NCBI GenBank assembly: GCA_040797845.1
Contig: JBFNFA010000005.1
Coordinates: 62,001-126,000 of the forward strand
Length of the DNA stretch: 64,000 nucleotides
Direction of reading: 5' to 3'
Origin: Clostridium_AW sp040797845
GTDB taxonomy: Bacteria; Bacillota; Clostridia; Clostridiales; Clostridiaceae
The notes under the pieces are model-generated. The model saw nothing but the letters and a program-made list of their open reading frames with translations, had not been told where the DNA came from and ran no database searches. Shown here one piece after another: positions 8,671 to 16,970 of this stretch; positions within the stretch are counted from its first letter, which is position 1, and the number at the start of each line of letters is the position of its first letter. Both the position numbers and the translations under genes were made by a program.

Positions 8671-9755
8671 AAAAAATACAGACGATTTTCACCTATCTTT
8701 CTTCCAGTAAAATTTGGATAATTTCATTAGTTTCTGTTGATATTTTATTTATGTTTTTCGCATGGGTGGCGTATCCAGGAGATTTTCTGCAACTTGCAGG
8801 ACTAATGATTTTTGTTGTTTTATCTGCAGTTATCACTCCTCTTGCACTGATTATTAGAAAACAGAAACAGGAAAAGATTGCGTTTCAGCGTTTTGTGTTA
8901 GAACCGGATGAAACAAATGAAATGTTATTAAGCGAAGCGGTATCTCCATCATTGCGACCATACATTCATGAACTAGGACAGCACTTAAGAGAAAAACAGG
9001 CAGAAATAGAGGCGCGAAACATACAGCTTACAGATTATGAGGATTATATCGAAAACTGGGTACACGAAATTAAAAAGCCCTTATCACTGATGACATTGAT
9101 GCTAGATAACAGAAAAGATGAAGTTTCTCATCTTGTACACACCAGAATGTTATATGCTCGTGATCATATCAAACAGAACGTAGAGCAAATTCTTTATTTT
9201 TCACGCCTTGGTGTTGCACATAAAGATTACTACTGGGAGCCACTATCAGTAAAGCATATCTGTAAAGAAGTTGTTGCAGATAATCTCGCTCTTTTAGATG
9301 AGGCAGGCTTTCAAATTGAATATTCACAGGAGGATTGTTTGGTTGTATCTGATGAAAAAGGAATTATGTTTATCTTGGGGCAGATTATTACCAATAGTGT
9401 GAAATATTCAGACAAAGAAACTTCTTCATTACTTCGTTTTGAAGTGTGGGAGGATACAGAAACACAACAAATTATTTTATCTGTCAAAGACAACGGATTA
9501 GGTATACCATTATCTGATCTGCCATTTATTTTTGATAAAGGTTTTACAGGTGATATAGGAAGTTACCTAAGTCGTTCTACGGGAATGGGATTATACCTGG
9601 TTAAAAAAATGGCTGATGATTTGAATATTAAAGTTCAGGTGCAGTCCCAACAATCAGGCTGTGACAAAGGTACGACCTTGTCATTGGTGTTTCCCAAAAT
9701 ACAGCAATTATCAAGGAGGGAAAAAGATGAAAAGCGAAACCAGAACAACGCATGA
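8667..9755 (+). CDS. Intramembrane-sensing histidine kinase (BceS-like)
   Basis: A 362-residue kinase. Two helices at about residues 16-36 and 42-62 are joined by only a few external residues, the hallmark of intramembrane-sensing kinases that receive their signal from a Bce permease. The phosphoacceptor His is at about 133 (NWVHEIKKPLSLM), followed by an ATPase domain with N (QIITNSVKYS), G1 (DNGLGIP) and G2 (GMGLYLVKKM) boxes. GTG 8667 overlaps the stop of the regulator gene (GTGA), so the two are coupled. Confidence 0.92.
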   Translation: MKKIQTIFTYLSSSKIWIISLVSVDILFMFFAWVAYPGDFLQLAGLMIFVVLSAVITPLALIIRKQKQEKIAFQRFVLEPDETNEMLLSEAVSPSLRPYIHELGQHLREKQAEIEARNIQLTDYEDYIENWVHEIKKPLSLMTLMLDNRKDEVSHLVHTRMLYARDHIKQNVEQILYFSRLGVAHKDYYWEPLSVKHICKEVVADNLALLDEAGFQIEYSQEDCLVVSDEKGIMFILGQIITNSVKYSDKETSSLLRFEVWEDTETQQIILSVKDNGLGIPLSDLPFIFDKGFTGDIGSYLSRSTGMGLYLVKKMADDLNIKVQVQSQQSGCDKGTTLSLVFPKIQQLSRREKDEKRNQNNA

Positions 9756-10233
9756 AGCAATTACCACACTATTTTTTGGATGGCTTACGATTTTAGTTTC
9801 TTATATCTTAATATATATTGTTTCTGCAATATTTGGATTTGTTCTAAGTTCATCAATCTTAAGTGGGATATTGGCAATAGTTCCATATCTTTGTGGTGCT
9901 GGCTACTTCTTAAAAGTCCGTTCTTGTCAAAATGGATGGTTTTATACATTAGGAATAATTTTTCCAGCCGTTCTTGAAAAGATTATTTTATATTTAATGG
10001 GGGCTTCTTTTTATGGTATTAGCCTGTTAAATGTTGAAACAGTTATAAAAATGGTTTCTTCACATGAACCATACACTAATATTTTTACACACCCAAGGGC
10101 TCATTATATCTTGAACATTTCATATTTGAATTTTAGATATATCTTTTGTAGTATTGCATTTTCTGTTTTGATAGTTGTTCTTTTAACGTATATGCAAAAA
10201 AGAATTAATGCAAGTAATAAATTATATGTTTAG
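9727..10233 (+). CDS. Four- to five-helix membrane protein in the Bce operon, unknown
   Basis: A 168-residue hydrophobic protein with helices at about residues 13-36, 40-58, 70-90 and 137-157. ATG 9727 follows AAGGAGGG and overlaps the end of the kinase gene, so it is cotranscribed with the Bce module. The family is not recognised. Location suggests an accessory role in peptide-antibiotic sensing or resistance. The DNA downstream changes abruptly to a truncated DUF2200 copy. Confidence 0.75.
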   Translation: MKSETRTTHEAITTLFFGWLTILVSYILIYIVSAIFGFVLSSSILSGILAIVPYLCGAGYFLKVRSCQNGWFYTLGIIFPAVLEKIILYLMGASFYGISLLNVETVIKMVSSHEPYTNIFTHPRAHYILNISYLNFRYIFCSIAFSVLIVVLLTYMQKRINASNKLYV

Positions 10234-10263
10234 TAAATTACAAAAAGAGTATAGATTTTATAA

Positions 10264-10499
10264 TTGTGAAAATTGTAAAGATAGATTTAGAAGCGCAACT
10301 GGAAAAACAGACAGACTTTGAAATCTTCTTTGCAAAAGCTCCCCAACTAAATCCTTCAAGGGCTTTGATTAAAGGTGTGGTCTGTGGTGTCCGAGTGGAA
10401 GACATCGAAGAACCAACTATGCAGGAAATTCGATATTTGGATAAGCTAATCGATGAGTTAGCAAAGGGAAAAGCGATGGATAAGATTTTGCGAAAATAA
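10264..10499 (+). pseudogene. 5'-truncated second copy of the DUF2200 gene
   Basis: From about 10291 the DNA is nearly identical to 2185-2446, including the stop codon and terminator (10516-10552). The first ~48 codons are missing and replaced by unrelated sequence joined after the Bce operon. The open frame lacks a start with a ribosome-binding site. The two copies form a ~260-nt direct repeat enclosing the whole 2.45-10.29 kb transporter module. Confidence 0.88.
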
Positions 10500-10515
10500 T
10501 AATTAAAAATGAAGA

Positions 10516-10554
10516 AACACTGATTCTATATATGAAAGAATCGGTGTTTTTTTG
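10516..10554 (+). terminator. Duplicated DUF2200 terminator
   Basis: Same stem as at 2409-2447 followed by TTTTTTT; part of the direct repeat. Confidence 0.8.
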
Positions 10555-10611
10555 TATAACATATTTTGATGGTACTAGAGTAAAGAATCGCAATATTAAT
10601 GTAGGAGAATA

Positions 10612-11414
10612 TTAAATATCTTCTACCATAACTTCTATTTTTACACAGTATTGTTTTTCATCTTTAGTAGTAAGTTCATTTAGAGGATATTCCTCATAGG
10701 CATTACTACAAATACGTAGATTATTTTCTTTAATAAATGTAAATAACTTTTCATAAAAATCATCGGCTTCTCCATAAGCACATCTACCATAGAATACTGC
10801 ATATTTACCTTCTGGCTTATATGAATTTGGGTCATCTCCCGCTTTAAAATAGTAGTGCATTACTAATAAAGGCTCCTCAGACTCAATGCTCTCTGTATTA
10901 ATAATAGCACCAATAGGATAATCTACTACATCAATTCCATTTTCAGCAGCGAAATTATAAAATGAAATAATAGAATCATTTGTAGGATTATTAGAAAGTA
11001 TAGGGCTTAAAAAAATAGGCTCTTTCTTTTTATATTCAATATTTATGCTGTTTTCCTCATATTTAATAGCATCTTCTGCCATATCAACATATAGTTGCAT
11101 GATTTTTACAATACGTTTAAGTTTTTTTATTTCCGTCAAAATATGTTTTTTTGTGTGCTAAACAAAGAAAATATCTGCTCAGGAGTACGTATATCTATAT
11201 ATTTCTTGATTTCCTCTATACTAACGCCAATCTCTCTAAGAGAAATGATTAAATATGATGTAGTAAGCTGATTTCTAGTATAATAACGATAACCATTTTC
11301 ACCACGAAGTTCTGGAGAAAACAACCCAATTTTATCATAATATCTTAGGTTTTCACGCTTAATACCAGTGAGGCGAGAAAATTCTTTTATTGTCATATAA
11401 GATTTATCTTTCAT
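10612..11414 (-). pseudogene. BmrR-like MerR regulator with GyrI-type effector domain, frameshifted in a homopolymer
   Basis: The start (ATG 11414, after two GGAGGTTATT sequences) encodes a MerR head with IKEFSRLTGIKRENLRYYDK and GYRYYTRNQL. The frame stops after the dimer helix begins (FSTQKNIF). A second frame, starting in the run of seven A (11146-11152 on this strand), continues with KKLKRIVKIM and a GyrI-like small-molecule domain of ~150 residues. One extra A would rejoin them into a ~267-residue protein of BmrR/TipA type. This may be a real mutation, a phase-variable tract, or a sequencing error. A MerR-type promoter faces the opposite direction just upstream. Confidence 0.8.
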
Positions 11415-11452
11415 AATAACCTCCAAATAACCTCCAAGCTTTAAACAAACTA

Positions 11453-11483
11453 TTGACATTAAAGTTACTTTAAGGTTTATAAT
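11453..11483 (+). promoter_or_regulatory. MerR-type promoter with 19-bp spacer and operator dyad
   Basis: TTGACA (11453-11458) and TATAAT (11478-11483) are perfect boxes separated by 19 bp instead of 17. The spacer holds the dyad TTAAAGTTACTTTAA. An overlong spacer with a dyad is the diagnostic layout of MerR-activated promoters. It points rightward, to the pentapeptide gene starting 190 nt downstream, and away from the MerR gene. Confidence 0.85.
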
Positions 11484-11675
11484 ACCACTGAGAATAGATT
11501 TTTGCAAAATTACTTAAAAAGAAGATTCTTGATTGAAACAATTAATATTAACTAGCAAAGCTGTAAACATTTCAGAGAATAAAAAAGTAGATATAAAGAG
11601 TATATCGTCAGATAGTATAATTACGCATATTTATAAATTATATTAAACGAATATATTTTAGTGAGGAGAAATATT

Positions 11676-12254
11676 ATGGATTATTTTGAAAATGAGAAAA
11701 TTAAAGGTTTAAAGTTTAGAGATGAAATTATAAGTAATAGGGAATATGTTGATTGTGAATTTTATAATTGCAATTTTGTAGATGTAGAAATTAATAATTG
11801 TATATTTAAGGAATGTAAATTTGATAATTGCACGATGAATAGTGTTACATTTAAATTTTCCACTATGAGGAATGTAACACTAAATGAATCAGAATTTATA
11901 GGTATCAACTGGAATGCCTTAAATGGGGATTCCTTTAGTGCAGGACCAATAAATAAAGTTAGAGAATGTTTCTTTAAATATAATAACTTTATATCAATGA
12001 AATTAAATAACTTTAATTTTTCTGGCTCAAAATTTCAAGAAAGTTTTTTTGAAGATTGTGATTTAATAAATGCAAATTTTAAAGATGTACGCTTTGAATC
12101 TACACAATTTACCCAATGCAATATGACAAAGGCAGATTTTAGAGGGGCATCTGGATATGTTATTGATATTCAAAGTAACAAATTAAAGAAAGCAAAGTTT
12201 TCATTGCCTGAGGTAGCAAATTTGCTAAGTTCAATAGATATAGTAATAGATTAA
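11676..12254 (+). CDS. Qnr-like pentapeptide repeat protein
   Basis: A 192-residue protein made of A(D/N)LXX-type pentapeptides throughout (for example CEFYNCNFVDVEINNCIF). The central stretch (about residues 75-95, NWNALNGDSF) interrupts the coils as the loop does in Qnr proteins. The C-terminus has a short non-repeat helix (LPEVANLLSSIDIVID). Qnr and MfpA proteins mimic DNA and protect gyrase from fluoroquinolones or peptide toxins; 214-218 residues is usual for Qnr. ATG 11676 follows GTGAGGAGA. It lies downstream of the MerR-type promoter of a drug-sensing regulator, which suggests inducibility. Confidence 0.82.
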   Translation: MDYFENEKIKGLKFRDEIISNREYVDCEFYNCNFVDVEINNCIFKECKFDNCTMNSVTFKFSTMRNVTLNESEFIGINWNALNGDSFSAGPINKVRECFFKYNNFISMKLNNFNFSGSKFQESFFEDCDLINANFKDVRFESTQFTQCNMTKADFRGASGYVIDIQSNKLKKAKFSLPEVANLLSSIDIVID

Positions 12255-12303
12255 TATATAAAATTTATATTATACGACTTAATAAGTAACGGAGGTTTTT
12301 AAG

Positions 12304-12378
12304 ATGAGGATTGATATATCAAAGATTAGAGCTGTTTCAATAGATGGGAAAATGCATCGGGATGTGAAAAATTGGTGA
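12304..12378 (+). CDS. Possible 24-codon ORF
   Basis: ATG follows GGAGGTTTTTAAG, a good ribosome-binding site. The peptide begins MRIDISKIRAVSID and ends at TGA 12378. It has no relatives I recognise and may be the remnant of a gene start. The following bases to the terminator at 12431 appear non-coding. Confidence 0.3.
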   Translation: MRIDISKIRAVSIDGKMHRDVKNW

Positions 12379-12430
12379 AGGGGTGCATTTTTGATTAGGA
12401 GTGCACAAACTAAAAATCAAACGAGAAACC

Positions 12431-12462
12431 AGAGCTGAGAGTAAAACCTCGGCTCTATTTTT
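12431..12462 (+). terminator. Terminator upstream of the ABC-F leader
   Basis: AGAGCTGAG / CTCGGCTCT stem followed by ATTTTTATT. Confidence 0.75.
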
Positions 12463-12463
12463 A

Positions 12464-12492
12464 TTGACTTTCTCGACGTATAATAGTATAAT
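12464..12492 (+). promoter_or_regulatory. Sigma-70/SigA promoter of the ABC-F leader
   Basis: TTGACT (12464-12469), 17-bp spacer, TATAAT (12487-12492). An extended -10 sequence TGCTATAAT at 12650-12658 could be a second promoter inside the leader. Confidence 0.8.
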
Positions 12493-12521
12493 GATAAAAA
12501 ATTAAAATTTGAGGTGAAAAA

Positions 12522-12542
12522 ATGATTAAATTTTCTTGCTAA
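12522..12542 (+). CDS. Six-residue leader peptide (MIKFSC)
   Basis: ATG 12522 follows GAGGTGAAAA and is read to TAA 12540-12542. It sits directly after the promoter of a ribosome-protection type gene. Short leader peptides of this kind allow antibiotic-stalled ribosomes to alter folding of the leader RNA. Function inferred from position. Confidence 0.55.
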   Translation: MIKFSC

Positions 12543-12683
12543 TTTTTAAAGTACATTTAATACAAAGATAAACAGGTGCGTTCTGTTTGCTTTGTTGTAC
12601 TTATGCAAGAAAGTTATTCTTTTTTCTCTTAATATATACACTTGTGTTATGCTATAATGATTGGCTTAACTACGTATATCTAT

Positions 12684-12722
12684 GAGCTGTAAGAATAATT
12701 AATTCTTGCGGCTCTTATTTTT
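12684..12722 (+). terminator. Attenuator-type terminator in the ABC-F leader
   Basis: Thirteen-base arms GAGCTGTAAGAAT / ATTCTTGCGGCTC followed by TTATTTTTTA, between the promoter and the ABC-F gene. Transcription would have to pass it, which suggests drug-induced antitermination. Confidence 0.75.
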
Positions 12723-12757
12723 TACAAATCATGAGAATAAGTAGGAGGGATTATACA

Positions 12758-12838
12758 ATGGATAATAAAGATACTTCACTAACGCATGATAATCTCCATA
12801 TAGAGTCGGATACTGCAGGCGACACTTATATGGAGTAA
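12758..12838 (+). CDS. 26-residue leader ORF before the ABC-F gene
   Basis: ATG 12758 follows AGGAGGGATTATACA. The peptide is acidic (MDNKDTSLTHDNLHIESD, then TAGDTYME). The ORF contains one arm set of a hairpin (TCCATATA / TATATGGA), and just after it AATAACAAGGTCG / CGACTTTGTTATT forms another. This looks like a second regulatory leader rather than a functional protein. Confidence 0.45.
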   Translation: MDNKDTSLTHDNLHIESDTAGDTYME

Positions 12839-12903
12839 TAACAAGGTCGCCTATTGTTCCGACTTTGTTATTTATACTATTAAATACAGAGGAGGACAAA
12901 AAT

Positions 12904-14381
12904 ATGTCTTTAATAAATGTTACAAACCTAACCTTTGCTTATGAAGGTAGTTATGATAATATTTTTAAAAATGTAAGCTTTCAAATTGATACCGATTGGA
13001 AATTGGGCTTTACCGGAAGAAATGGACGAGGAAAAACTACCTTTCTGAATCTTTTGCTTGGTAAATATGAGTATACTGGAAATATTTCAGCTAATGTAAC
13101 GTTTGAATATTTTCCTTATGAGGTGCAGGAACAAGAAAATTTCACTATAGATATCATAAGAGAAATCAGTCCAAATTCAATGGATTGGGAAATAATGAAA
13201 GAATTATCGCTTTTAGATATAGACGATGATGTTTTATACAGACAGTTTTATACACTATCGAAAGGAGAACAGACCAAGGCATTGCTTGCTGCTATGTTTT
13301 TGAAGGAGAACTCCTTCTTGCTTATTGATGAACCTACAAATCATTTGGATGCTGAAGCTAGAAAAAAACTAAGCAATTACCTTGGAAAAAAGAAAGGATT
13401 TATTCTGATTTCACACGATAGGTATTTTTTGGATAACTGTATTGATCATGTTCTTTCAATAAATAAGACAAATATAGAAATACAAAAAGGTAATTTTTCC
13501 GGCTGGTGGGAAAATAAACAAAGGCAGGATAACTTTGAGCTTGCAGAAAACGAGAAGCTTAGAAAAGATATTAATCGCTTATCGGAGGTTGCTAAACGAA
13601 CAAGTAATTGGTCCCATGAAGTAGAAAAATCAAAAAAAGGAACAACAAACTCTGGCTCCAAGCTGGATAAAGGTTATGTTGGACATAAAGCTGCTAAAAT
13701 GATGAAACGCTCTAAGTCAATTGAAAGCAGACAGCAAGCTGCTATTGAAGAAAAGTCTAAACTTCTCAAAAATATTGAAAGCTCCGACAGCTTGAAGATT
13801 TGCCAACTTGGTTATCATAAAAACAAACTTGTGGAATTTGATAATGTTTCGATTTTTTACGGTGACACCATGGTTTGTAAAGATGTTAGCTTTAGTATTG
13901 ATAAAGGTGACCGAATTGCACTTAAAGGTAAAAATGGCTCAGGAAAATCAAGCCTTATCAAGCTTATTTGTGGTGAGGATATAATCTACACAGGTAATTT
14001 AAATAAAGGAAGTCAGCTTAAAATATCCTATGTGTCTCAGGATATATCGCATCTTAATGGCAATCTGACTGACTACGCTTCAAATAACAATATTGATGAA
14101 AGTCTTTTTAAAGCTATGTTAAGAAAACTTAATTTTTCCAGAGAGCAATTTGAAAAAGATATGTCATCTTTCAGCGGCGGACAAAAGAAAAAAGTACTCA
14201 TTCAAAAAGTATTTGTGAGAAAGCTCATTTGCATATCTGGGATGAACCTCTTAATTTTATTGATATTATCTCACGTATGCAAATAGAGGAGTTACTGCTT
14301 GAATACTCACCAACTTTACTGTTTGTGGAACATGACAGTGAGTTTTGTAAAAATATTGAAACAAAGATTTTTGAGCTTTAG
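12904..14381 (+). pseudogene. Lsa-type ABC-F ribosomal protection protein, frameshifted near the 3' end
   Basis: Two ABC domains without membrane segments. ABC1: Walker A GRNGRGKTT, signature LSKGEQTK, LLIDEPTNHLD. A charged interdomain linker follows. ABC2: GKNGSGKSS and FSGGQKKKV. This is the antibiotic-resistance ABC-F layout, closest to Lsa/Vga-like proteins that dislodge lincosamides, streptogramin A or pleuromutilins from the ribosome. Directly after the ABC2 signature (about 14203) one base appears missing: the original frame gives nonsense and stops at 14286, while the +1 frame from 14205 restores KSICEKAHLHIWDEPLNFID and runs to 14381. ABC2 Walker B is therefore lost from the product. 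Start ATG 12904 after GAGGAGG. Confidence 0.85.
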
Positions 14382-14402
14382 CTTTATCAATGAGAGTATG
14401 TT

Positions 14403-14434
14403 AAAAGGGGTAGTGACAGGACTACCCTTTTTAT
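14403..14434 (+). terminator. Terminator between the ABC-F gene and hflX
   Basis: AAAAGGGGTAGT / ACTACCCTTTTT around a GACAGG loop. Confidence 0.85.
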
Positions 14435-14472
14435 TTGTATAAAGTGGAATGGCAATGAACGGAGGAAGTTGT

Positions 14473-15765
14473 ATGGAACAAAAACAAAGAGCAATAATTG
14501 TAGGCTGTAATCTCAAGAATGATAAAGAATTTTTAAATATGATGAAGGAGCTGTCTAGTCTAGCTGATGCATGTGATATTGAGGTAGTTGGTGAAATTAC
14601 TCAAAAATTAGAGCGAGTGTATTCCTCTCATTATCTAGGTAAGGGAAAAGTCCAAGAATTGTATACATTAATTCATGAGAAAGATGTGAACATGGTTATT
14701 TTTAATGATGAGTTGTCTCCTTCGCAAATTCGTAATTTGGATACAGCTTTAAAATGCAAGGTAATAGATAGAACGGTTCTGATTTTGGAGATTTTGGCTA
14801 AGAGAGCTAAAAACAAAGAAGCACAGCTGCAGGTGGAAATAGCAAAATTGCAATATATTCTACCGAGAATAACTGGACTTGGAGGATCATTAGGTCGGCA
14901 GGAAGGAAGTGTCAGGCTTGTAGGCAGAGATTCAGAAGAAACAAAAATTGAACTTGATCACAGAAAGATTAAGGATAAAATTAGTGGACTGCAAGCAGAA
15001 CTGGAAATACTTGTAGTTCAACGTCAGAACCAAAGAAAACAGCGCCAAAAATCAGGAATACCTACAGTTGCTTTGGTAGGATATACAAACGCAGGTAAGT
15101 CAAGTATTATGAATTCCATGATTGATTTGTACAGTTCTTCAAATGATAAGAAAGTATTTGAAAAGGATATGTTATTCGCTACCTTAGAAACTTATGTAAG
15201 AAACATTAAACTGCCCAATAATAAATCCTTCCTGTTAAGTGATACAGTAGGGTTTATCAGTAAGCTGCCTCACCAGCTTGTAAATGCATTCCGCTCAACT
15301 TTAGAGGAAATTACTGAAGCTGATATGTTAGTTCATGTAGTTGACTATTCAAACCCTAATTATAAACAGCATATTGAAGTTACAAAGAACACGTTAAAAG
15401 AGTTAGGTGCAGATAATATCCCTATTATTTATGTCTATAATAAGACAGATTTGGTAGAGGGTGAAATCACAAAAGATGAGAAAGATTGCATATATATTTC
15501 TGCTAAAAATAAACATGGAATAGATGAGTTAGTAAATGAAATTTGCAAGAGGGCTTTCCCACAGTATGTTTGCTGCCAGCTGCTAATCCCCTATGAAAAA
15601 GGAAATATATTGTCATACTTTAAGGACAATGCCAATATCAAATCAACTGAGTATAACAGTGATGGAGTGTTGATATCCATGGAATGTAAGGAATCAGATT
15701 ATGAAAAATATAAGCAATTTGAAAGCCAGATTAAAATTACTAAGGGTGAACTGTATCATAAGTAA
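14473..15765 (+). CDS. hflX: HflX-family ribosome-associated GTPase
   Basis: A 430-residue protein. The N-terminal HflX domain contains YLGKGKVQEL and the glycine-rich segment GLGGSLGRQEG. The GTPase domain has G1 GYTNAGKSS (about residues 202-210), G3 DTVGFISKLPHQL and G4 NKTD, followed by the small C-terminal domain. HflX splits stalled or hibernating 70S ribosomes, and some duplicated HflX proteins give macrolide/lincosamide resistance. The ABC-F gene next door makes a resistance role plausible. ATG 14473 follows CGGAGGAAG. Whether the genome also carries a housekeeping hflX cannot be seen. Confidence 0.9.
   Translation: MEQKQRAIIVGCNLKNDKEFLNMMKELSSLADACDIEVVGEITQKLERVYSSHYLGKGKVQELYTLIHEKDVNMVIFNDELSPSQIRNLDTALKCKVIDRTVLILEILAKRAKNKEAQLQVEIAKLQYILPRITGLGGSLGRQEGSVRLVGRDSEETKIELDHRKIKDKISGLQAELEILVVQRQNQRKQRQKSGIPTVALVGYTNAGKSSIMNSMIDLYSSSNDKKVFEKDMLFATLETYVRNIKLPNNKSFLLSDTVGFISKLPHQLVNAFRSTLEEITEADMLVHVVDYSNPNYKQHIEVTKNTLKELGADNIPIIYVYNKTDLVEGEITKDEKDCIYISAKNKHGIDELVNEICKRAFPQYVCCQLLIPYEKGNILSYFKDNANIKSTEYNSDGVLISMECKESDYEKYKQFESQIKITKGELYHK
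15748..15763 (+). repeat. 16-bp direct repeat, left copy (3' end of hflX)
   Basis: GAACTGTATCATAAGT, covering the hflX stop codon, is repeated exactly at 22316-22331, beyond the GC-richer glycan cluster. Confidence 0.65.
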
Positions 15766-15851
15766 CAGAGGTTTTTAAAGCATGTTCTATAAACATCCGC
15801 GTATAGTGTGAGGTGTTAATAAAACGGTAAATAGCTTGAATTAGGAGTTTT

Positions 15852-15872
15852 GGGGCATACGCCCCTTTTTTT
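15852..15872 (+). terminator. Terminator after hflX
   Basis: GGGGC / GCCCC with a four-base loop followed by a run of T. Confidence 0.75.
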
Positions 15873-15949
15873 ATTGGTGAATATACTATTACATGGCATA
15901 CTATCATATAATCTAATATATATCTAAAATAATTGGAAAGGAAATTGCA

Positions 15950-16912
15950 ATGATTAAGCTAGCTTTGATAGGCTGTGGAAAATGGGGCAAACATTATCTG
16001 AAAACCTTAACTTCAATTGAAGGCTGTGAATTAAAGTGGGCCTATGACCTTGACCTTCAAAAACTAAAGGGGGCTCTATCTGCATACCCTATGGTCCAAT
16101 ACACTGAAGACATAAACAATATATTAAATGACAGTACGGTACAGGGGGTTATTATTGCCACCACACCTGAAAGTCATTACATGCTGGCAAAGGAATTTAT
16201 TAGTAAAGGGAAATCAGTTCTCGTAGAAAAACCAGTGACAATTAATCGGGAAGATAGTATTGATTTAATAAATTTGGCTTCTGCTCATAATACCGTGATG
16301 ATGGCTGGATACACATTGATTTACCACCCTGCTGTAAAAAAGATAAAAAAATTCATGGAAGAAAATAATATAAAGGATGATCTGTGTTACTTAAACATGT
16401 CTAGAACCAATTCTGCTTCTCAGGTTTCTGGAGCAGACGTTCTTTATGATTTAGCGGTTCACGATATTTATCTTTCCCGCCACTTGATTGATGAAGAACC
16501 TATTTGGGTAACTGCTTATGGAGGAGGTTATCCTAAAAGCTCCTATAACAATGTTATATATATTTTACTCGGTTATCCGGACGGTAAAATCGTTTCTATT
16601 TTTGCCAGCTCAATTCACTCAGAAAAAACTAGAAAAATTACACTGGTTACGCCAAAAACAAAATTAGTTTTTGATGATGTACAGTCAGTCGATAAAAAAA
16701 TTCAACTTTTCACTAAGGTCAAAAATAATAAATTGATTTTTGAAGAGAATTTAGAACCCCTAAAATGTGAGTGTATTCACTTTATTGAATGTATTAGCCA
16801 AAATAAGGAACCCAACAGTGGTAAAGAGAATATTTATTTTGTGTCAAAAATTACTGATTGCATTTCTCGCTCCCTTACAAGAGGAGGAGAAAGAGTTTTT
16901 ATCAACGTATGA
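15950..16912 (+). CDS. Gfo/Idh/MocA-family oxidoreductase
   Basis: A 320-residue NAD(P)-dependent sugar dehydrogenase. The Rossmann motif is GCGKWGKHY (residues 8-16), followed by the EKPV signature (about 92-95) and the C-terminal GFO_IDH_MocA fold with DLAVHDI supplying the catalytic-type His. The first gene of a seven-gene cluster that also contains a DegT aminotransferase and an LpxC-like deacetylase. The pair Gfo/Idh plus DegT is the known GnnA/GnnB route converting UDP-GlcNAc to its 3-amino derivative, so a nucleotide-sugar oxidase is a reasonable inference. ATG follows GGAAAGGAAATTGCA. Confidence 0.85.
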   Translation: MIKLALIGCGKWGKHYLKTLTSIEGCELKWAYDLDLQKLKGALSAYPMVQYTEDINNILNDSTVQGVIIATTPESHYMLAKEFISKGKSVLVEKPVTINREDSIDLINLASAHNTVMMAGYTLIYHPAVKKIKKFMEENNIKDDLCYLNMSRTNSASQVSGADVLYDLAVHDIYLSRHLIDEEPIWVTAYGGGYPKSSYNNVIYILLGYPDGKIVSIFASSIHSEKTRKITLVTPKTKLVFDDVQSVDKKIQLFTKVKNNKLIFEENLEPLKCECIHFIECISQNKEPNSGKENIYFVSKITDCISRSLTRGGERVFINV

Positions 16913-16970
16913 TATAAAGATCTATGAGAGAAGTGATTGTTAATATTTTCAGGGTAAGAGGGTAATGATT

